From positions 1 through 18,899 of the forward strand of contig CBDUYN010000193.1 in NCBI GenBank assembly GCA_965371445.1: a DNA stretch of 18,899 nucleotides, given 5' to 3'. This document shows positions 15,459-18,899 of this stretch, piece by piece (position 1 is the stretch's first letter; the number at the start of each line of letters is the position of its first letter). This stretch comes from DASWIG01 sp965371445. Its GTDB lineage: Bacteria > Acidobacteriota > Thermoanaerobaculia > Multivoradales > J023. Made by a program: the position numbers and the translations under genes. The notes under the pieces are model-generated. The model saw only the letters and a program-made list of their open reading frames with translations. It was not told where the DNA came from and made no database searches.

Positions 15459-15926
15459 ATGCCCAGGATCGTACCCAAGGAGGAGCTCCTCCGGATGGCC
15501 GGCACTGCGGCCGAGCCCTCGGCCTGGCTGAAGATCGAGCAGGACCGCATCCACCTCTTCGCCGACGCCACCGGCGACCACCAATACATCCACGTCGATG
15601 CCGAGAAGGCCGCGAAGACGCCCTTCGGATCGACCATCGCCCACGGCTTCCTCTCCCTCTCGCTGCTGCCGCACCTCTCCGAGGAGGTGGCCATCGTGCC
15701 CGAGGGCCTGGTGATGGGAATCAACTACGGCCTGAACAAGGTGCGCTTCCTCCAGCCGGTCAAGGTCGGGAGCGAGGTGCGGCTGCTCTCGAAGATCATC
15801 GACGTCCGCGAGAAGAAACCCGGTCACGTCCTGGTCACCGCCGAGGCGACAGTCGAGATCCGAGGCGAAGAAAAACCCGCGCTCGTCGCCGAGACCCTGG
15901 CGCTGTACGTCGTCGGCTCGGCGTGA
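15459..15926 (+). CDS. MaoC-family hot-dog (R)-enoyl-CoA hydratase
   Basis: The product has 155 residues. AGGAGG (15445-15450) lies 8 bases before ATG. The hydratase signature is complete: FADATGDHQYIHVDAEKA (34-51) gives catalytic Asp40 and His45, followed by GSTIAHGFLSLSLLP. The strand NKVRFLQPVKVGSEVRLLSK is also conserved. Proteins of this length hydrate trans-2-enoyl-CoA to (R)-3-hydroxyacyl-CoA, feeding polyhydroxyalkanoate synthesis or fatty acid metabolism in the cytoplasm. Some members act on other acyl thioesters. The sequence is close to the stand-alone single hot-dog group. No PHA or fatty acid genes are adjacent, so the pathway is not indicated by context. Confidence 0.93.
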   Translation: MPRIVPKEELLRMAGTAAEPSAWLKIEQDRIHLFADATGDHQYIHVDAEKAAKTPFGSTIAHGFLSLSLLPHLSEEVAIVPEGLVMGINYGLNKVRFLQPVKVGSEVRLLSKIIDVREKKPGHVLVTAEATVEIRGEEKPALVAETLALYVVGSA

Positions 15927-15974
15927 CGAGTCGTCGTCCTGAGCGTCGTGCGTCCGGCTCGATCCTTCGCTGCC

Positions 15975-16001
15975 AAAGATTTTGCGCTTGTCAAAATCTT
16001 T
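15975..16001 (+). repeat. Perfect 10-base inverted repeat, A/T-rich
   Basis: AAAGATTTTG (15975-15984) and CAAAATCTTT (15992-16001) are perfectly complementary around a 7-base loop. The right arm is shared with the next palindrome, so both stems cannot form at once. The A/T richness stands out from the surrounding sequence. Confidence 0.65.
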
Positions 16002-16006
16002 TGACA
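15989..16006 (+). promoter_or_regulatory. 18-base palindrome, candidate regulator binding site
   Basis: TGTCAAAA-TC-TTTTGACA is a perfect 8-base dyad with a 2-base centre, the form expected of a site for a dimeric DNA-binding protein. It lies about 190 bases upstream of the predicted +1 of the sigma-54 promoter. That is within the usual range for binding sites of the enhancer-binding activators such promoters need. Its use as an enhancer is an inference. Confidence 0.45.
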
Positions 16007-16008
16007 TC

Positions 16009-16040
16009 GGCCGGAACCCGCTCTGCAAGCGGGTCCGGCC
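16009..16040 (+). repeat. Strong G/C-rich hairpin
   Basis: GGCCGG-A-ACCCGCT (16009-16022) pairs with AGCGGGT-CCGGCC (16028-16040) around a CTGCA loop. This gives 13 base pairs with one bulged A. No T-run follows on either strand, so it is not a standard terminator, though it could stop or protect the MaoC transcript. It may also be a dispersed palindromic repeat. Confidence 0.55.
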
Positions 16041-16164
16041 CCCTCAAAGCCGTCTGCGGCGGTAGCGCCGTCCAGATCTCTTGTCAGCCCGCCGGCCGGC
16101 GAGGGCTCTACGGATTCCCGTCCAAATCGTTGAAAACAAAGGGCTTCGGCGCGTTTTGCAAGGC

Positions 16165-16182
16165 TTGGCACCCGTTTTGCCA
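16165..16182 (+). promoter_or_regulatory. Sigma-54 (RpoN) promoter
   Basis: TTGGCACCCGTTTTGCCA contains TGGCAC (-24 element) and TTGC (-12 element) with exactly 10 bases between the invariant GG (16167-16168) and GC (16179-16180). The core matches the YTGGCAC-N5-TTGC consensus fully; only the flanking G and final W differ. Transcription would begin near 16192, about 40 bases before the AAGGAGG and ATG at 16233. The promoter is intergenic and correctly oriented to that start. Such promoters need an ATP-dependent activator, which is not encoded in the window. Confidence 0.65.
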
Positions 16183-16232
16183 AGAGACAGGAGCAGGAAT
16201 CAACCCAGATCCTCAGCCCAAGGAGGTCCCCC

Positions 16233-16341
16233 ATGTCCCGTCTCGAAGCCATCGTCCTCTATCTCGTCTCCTGTTTCTGCGTCGACCCGGCGTCCGGCGA
16301 CATCGCGGCCGAAGGCGTCTTCCGTTGGCCCGTCGAACGCC
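16233..16341 (+). pseudogene. 5' fragment of an unknown gene, cut off at the DUF4230-like gene
   Basis: ATG 16233 follows AAGGAGG at a normal spacing and lies downstream of a sigma-54 promoter, so initiation signals are excellent. The first 36 codons look coding, with mostly G or C in third positions. The peptide starts MSRLEAIVLYLVSCFCVDPA and contains a short hydrophobic segment. Exactly where the opposite-strand gene ends (16342), the frame turns into an Arg/Pro/Ser/Gly-rich sequence with A/T-tolerant third positions, typical of antisense reading. The frame stays open to 16544. I read this as the surviving start of a gene whose remainder was lost by rearrangement. A real 103-residue overlapping protein or a small protein is the alternative. 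I do not recognise the family. Confidence 0.45.
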
Positions 16342-17121
16342 CTACCCGTCGCGTTGGACGAGCTCCGGGACGACCGGCAGCTCCTCGGCCTTCTCGTCGG
16401 GAAAGATCACCAGCAGCGTGTGAACGCCCTCGATCCCCCACTCGCCCTGGGCGAGGAGCCAGTCGCGGACGAACCTCTCGACGGTCTTTCGCGAGCGCCC
16501 GCGGCCCATCTCCAGATGGCGCTCGTCGCCCGCGAAGCGGTTGAGCGTCGGCGTGACCGAGCGCTCGAGCTCCTCCAGGCGGTCCGCCGCGTCGAAGCGC
16601 AGCCAGTCGGACTCGACGCGTTTCTCCATACCGTCGGTATGGATCGCCGGCGGCAGGCTGGGCCGGATCTCCGGCGCCCAGACCACGCAGGTCGAGCCCA
16701 CGACCTTGACGTGCCACTCGTCGCCGAGGCGCAGGTGGTAGCGGTAGGTGACCGGCACCCTGATCTCGGCCTCGGTCGTGCCGAGGGAGAGATGGTCCCA
16801 GAGAATGCGCTTCTCCTCGGTGCGCTGAAAGGTCTCCGTGGCGGTGTAGGTGGCAAGCTCCAGGTTGCCGGAGCCCGCGTCGTCGAACTCCGGGATCGAC
16901 GACACGAAGGTCTCGGTGACGTTGCCGGTCAGGAAACCCTTCGCGACCGCGACCGCGGTGTCCACCGTCGCCGCGACGGTACGCTCGGCCCGCTCCAGCG
17001 TCTCCCGGTAGACCAGGAAAGCGACGACGGCGAGCGCCACCACCGCCAGAGGCCAGCGCAGGGTGAGGAGCGCCTGGATCGGCGCCCGCTCGGACGGCGG
17101 GTTCTCGGCATCGGTTCCCAT
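16342..17121 (-). CDS. Membrane-anchored protein, DUF4230-like
   Basis: The product has 259 residues. The frame is open upstream, but AGGAGG (minus-strand complement of 17127-17132) is 5 bases before ATG 17121, which decides the start. A hydrophilic N-terminus (1-20) is followed by one membrane helix (about 21-38) and a soluble domain facing out of the cytoplasm. It contains EAEIRVPVTYRYHLRLGDEW followed by HVKVVGSTCVVWAPEIRPSL and PPAIHTDGME, a pattern I associate with DUF4230 proteins, then a helical region (about 180-225) and ending strands (GVHTLLVIFPDEK). No enzymatic residues are apparent and the role is unknown. The 3' end runs head-on into the sigma-54-driven fragment, so antisense transcription over this gene is possible. 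Confidence 0.6.
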   Translation of the reverse strand: MGTDAENPPSERAPIQALLTLRWPLAVVALAVVAFLVYRETLERAERTVAATVDTAVAVAKGFLTGNVTETFVSSIPEFDDAGSGNLELATYTATETFQRTEEKRILWDHLSLGTTEAEIRVPVTYRYHLRLGDEWHVKVVGSTCVVWAPEIRPSLPPAIHTDGMEKRVESDWLRFDAADRLEELERSVTPTLNRFAGDERHLEMGRGRSRKTVERFVRDWLLAQGEWGIEGVHTLLVIFPDEKAEELPVVPELVQRDG

Positions 17122-17308
17122 GCAGTCCTCCTGCAAGCATTGTAACCCGCTTCGCTGGAAAGCGGTCGGTCGACGAGATCTCTCTATGAGTTCCACCCAT
17201 CATATGCTATGCTCCCACCAGACCCTGGCGGGACCTGGCCACTGGAGACCCACTTGCCGGGAGATGGTCCCGTAACCGTCACACCCACTGCAGAGAGAGG
17301 ATCCCGTG
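17122..17308. promoter_or_regulatory. Divergent intergenic region
   Basis: These 187 bases separate two divergent genes. CCGCTT (17147-17152) and AAGCGG (17160-17165) form a perfect 6-base dyad with a 7-base spacer close to the DUF4230-like start. CGGGACC (17229-17235) and GGTCCCG (17266-17272) form a longer-range inverted repeat in the leader of the plus-strand gene. The patch around CATATGCTATGCT (17201-17213) is A/T-rich and could hold a -10 box, but no clear -35 is present. Confidence 0.3.
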
Positions 17309-18802
17309 ATGAAAAGACTGAGAAGGCAGATGACCGTTTGGGCTCTCGCCGGTACGTTGAGCGCCCTCGTCCTGGCTACACCAGCGGCCGCTACCTGCGG
17401 TGGCTCCGGGCCGGGAGCCACTCTCCTTTTCCCCTTCTTCGAGGTCGACGCCGAGCAGCGCGCCGGTCGCTCGACCCTGGTGTCGATCCACAACTTCTCG
17501 CCGCGTCCCCAACTGACCCATGTGGTGATGTGGACGAACTGTGCGATCCCGGTGCTCGACTTCGACCTCTACCTCGACGCCTACGAGCTGCAGTCGATCG
17601 ACCTGGGGCAGATCCTGATCGAGGGCCGGCTGCCGGAGTCGGGCTCGAAGGTGGATCCGCCCCCGGGGTGCACCTCGCCGCTCGCGCAGCCGGTTTTCGA
17701 TCCGGCGGAGCTTCGCCGGCAACTCTCCGGAGCGCCGGTCGAGGGTCTCTGCTACGCGGCGGCGGACGAGGAGACGGCGGTGACCGGCTATCTGACCGTG
17801 GACGTCGTCAAGGGCTGCTCGGAAAGAATCCGCACGCCCTATGACGAGGGCTATTTCGGTACCGAGGGCGACGGCCTGGCGGGCGACGAAAACGTGTTGA
17901 CGGGCGAGATCTTCCTCGTCGACAGCCTCGGCGACGCCGCCCAGGGCCTGGCGGCGGTGACCCTGCGCGCCGACGCGACCCTGCGGGCCGGAGTGGGCGC
18001 GGGCGGGAATACGTTCTACCGCCGCGGCGACGGCCGCCAGCCCCTGCCGGCGGTGCACCAGGTGCACTACCTGAACGGCGGTGCCTTTGACGACGGCACC
18101 GATCTGTTGTTCTGGCTCGACCCGGGTCGGCTCCCCTTCGACGACACCTCCGGCGATCCCGAGCCTTGGTCCTGCGGCGTGGCCGCGACGACCTGCTCGG
18201 AGCAAACCGCCGGCGTGGTGCTGCGCGGCCGCAACGAGGCCGGCGTCCAGCCGGCGGAGGACGACTTGATGCCGAGGGTCTACCAGTGGCTGACGCCGAC
18301 CCGGTCCGGGCGGCTTCGCGTCGGCGAAGACGTCCCGGTGGAGACGGCTTTTGGAACCCTTGAGGTCTGCCCCGGTCTCGGGAGGATCGGCGCGCCCCTC
18401 GCCCAGGGCTGGGTGATGCCGGTCCACACCGCCCAAGGACGCTACAGCGTCGGCTTGCGCAGCATGGGGCTGTGCGACGAGGACCTGCCGCGCCACCCGC
18501 CCGCAGTCGACGTCCCGCGGTGGCTGGAGAACCTGATCATCGGTTCCGAGTGTGGTGCCACCGTGCCCCAGCTCATCCAGCGCTACACCTACAAGGGCGA
18601 CACCGTCTACCTCATACCGCCCTACGCACCTGACCTCTTCGCCGACGTCTACGACGAGAGCGGCGGTTACGTCTGCGCGCCTTATGGAGGCATCGCGGGC
18701 GAGGGCGACGGGAAGTGCCCCGACTTCGCCGCCACCGCGACCGACGAGACCCTCGTCTGGGAGAACCCAAAGTCGCCAGAGAGGGTCGTCGTCCTGCCCT
18801 AG
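17309..18802 (+). CDS. Large secreted protein of unknown function
   Basis: The product has 497 residues. ATG 17309 is 8 bases after AGAGAGG; a GTG directly before it is an alternative start. A Sec signal peptide runs to about residue 28 (ATPAAATC). The mature protein begins ATLLFPFFEVDAEQRAGRST, then LVSIHNFSPRPQLTHVVMWT and LDFDLYLDAYELQSIDLGQI. I recall this as the opening of uncharacterised secreted proteins from Acidobacteriota-like genomes. About a dozen cysteines occur in the mature part, suggesting disulfide bonds outside the cytoplasm. There is no membrane anchor, sorting signal or catalytic motif I can name. Asp, Gly and Pro are abundant and the fold is probably all-beta. The gene is monocistronic and ends just before several inverted repeats. 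Confidence 0.8.
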   Translation: MKRLRRQMTVWALAGTLSALVLATPAAATCGGSGPGATLLFPFFEVDAEQRAGRSTLVSIHNFSPRPQLTHVVMWTNCAIPVLDFDLYLDAYELQSIDLGQILIEGRLPESGSKVDPPPGCTSPLAQPVFDPAELRRQLSGAPVEGLCYAAADEETAVTGYLTVDVVKGCSERIRTPYDEGYFGTEGDGLAGDENVLTGEIFLVDSLGDAAQGLAAVTLRADATLRAGVGAGGNTFYRRGDGRQPLPAVHQVHYLNGGAFDDGTDLLFWLDPGRLPFDDTSGDPEPWSCGVAATTCSEQTAGVVLRGRNEAGVQPAEDDLMPRVYQWLTPTRSGRLRVGEDVPVETAFGTLEVCPGLGRIGAPLAQGWVMPVHTAQGRYSVGLRSMGLCDEDLPRHPPAVDVPRWLENLIIGSECGATVPQLIQRYTYKGDTVYLIPPYAPDLFADVYDESGGYVCAPYGGIAGEGDGKCPDFAATATDETLVWENPKSPERVVVLP

Positions 18803-18855
18803 GAGCCTGTAGGGCATAGGCTCGACCGCTGTCCCGGCGGACGACGTCCGCCGGG
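18803..18855 (+). terminator. Two stem-loops after the secreted protein gene
   Basis: GAGCCT (18803-18808) pairs with AGGCTC (18818-18823) directly after the stop. CCCGGCGGAC (18833-18842) pairs perfectly with GTCCGCCGGG (18846-18855) around a GAC loop. The second stem is very stable but is followed by GAAAT rather than a T-run. Together they would plausibly end or stabilise the transcript. Confidence 0.45.
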
Positions 18856-18890
18856 GAAATCCCCCTAACCCCCTTTCCTAAAGGGGGGAC
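18856..18890 (+). repeat. Dispersed-type palindromic repeat (CCCCCTAACCCCCTTT type)
   Basis: CCCCCTTT (18869-18876) pairs with AAAGGGGG (18880-18887) around a CCT loop, preceded by AAATCCCCCTAA. I recall near-identical strings as multi-copy intergenic repeats in unrelated bacterial genomes. It could also act as a terminator on either strand. Copy number in this genome cannot be seen here. Confidence 0.5.
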
Positions 18891-18899
18891 AAGACCCGG

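Larger units (their letters stand above)
15927..16232. other. Structured intergenic region between MaoC gene and sigma-54 start
   Basis: No gene is supported in these 306 bases, but they are unusually rich in inverted repeats. From left to right there are two overlapping A/T-rich stems (15975-16006), a 13-base-pair G/C stem (16009-16040), a small stem CGGCG/CGCCG (16057-16070), the palindrome CGCCGGCCGGCG (16090-16101) flanked by AGCCC and GGGCT, and then the sigma-54 promoter. The 8-base string CGTTTTGC occurs at 16152-16159 and 16173-16180, exactly 21 bases apart, on one face of the helix. The layout would suit an enhancer-dependent promoter or a structured RNA. Confidence 0.5.

Noticed and set aside
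1..18899. CRISPR arrays, rRNA, tRNA genes and insertion sequences.
   Set aside because: I saw no regularly spaced direct repeats, no rRNA or tRNA signature and no transposase-like frame.

Overview
The window comes from a high-G+C Gram-negative bacterium. Support for this is a membrane-fusion protein, an LpxR-like outer-membrane lipid A deacylase, Sec and lipobox signals, strong Shine-Dalgarno (SD) sequences, and very G/C-rich third codon positions. The VWFA-type fragment at the left edge and the large secreted protein at the right edge resemble families I associate with Acidobacteriota (Thermoanaerobaculia-like lineages). That placement is an inference, not a proof.

Left third (1-6827): after the 3' part of a VWFA-domain gene comes a tightly packed plus-strand operon. 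It has a 5' hairpin, a 13-codon leader ORF with an excellent SD, a MacA-like adaptor, a MacB/LolD-type ATPase, two different FtsX-fold permeases, an OmpR-type response regulator and a HAMP histidine kinase. Most junctions are 4-nt stop/start overlaps. The set looks like one self-regulated tripartite exporter with a heterodimeric permease.

Middle (6828-9437): a degenerate stretch holds the wreck of a patatin-like phospholipase gene, lying downstream of an ECF sigma factor and its small soluble zinc anti-sigma factor on the minus strand. Divergent from the sigma gene is an LpxR-family lipid A 3'-O-deacylase, so the sigma/anti-sigma pair may be an envelope-stress module.

Right-middle (9438-15926): a minus-strand MATE exporter is followed by plus-strand genes. 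These are a secreted propeller-like protein overlapping an Ig-like lipoprotein, a V4R-like sensory protein, a secreted serine hydrolase of the beta-lactamase/family VIII esterase fold, and a MaoC-type hydratase.

Right end (15927-18899): a 306-base intergenic region is rich in structure. It has two mutually exclusive A/T-rich stems, a long G/C hairpin and a near-perfect sigma-54 promoter. The promoter leads through a good SD into a reading frame that looks coding for only about 36 codons and then runs antisense into a minus-strand, membrane-anchored DUF4230-like gene. The window closes with a 497-residue secreted protein of unknown function and a run of inverted repeats, one of which looks like a dispersed repeat.

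The most unusual items are the sigma-54/palindrome/truncated-gene locus, the leader ORF of the exporter operon, and the decayed patatin locus.
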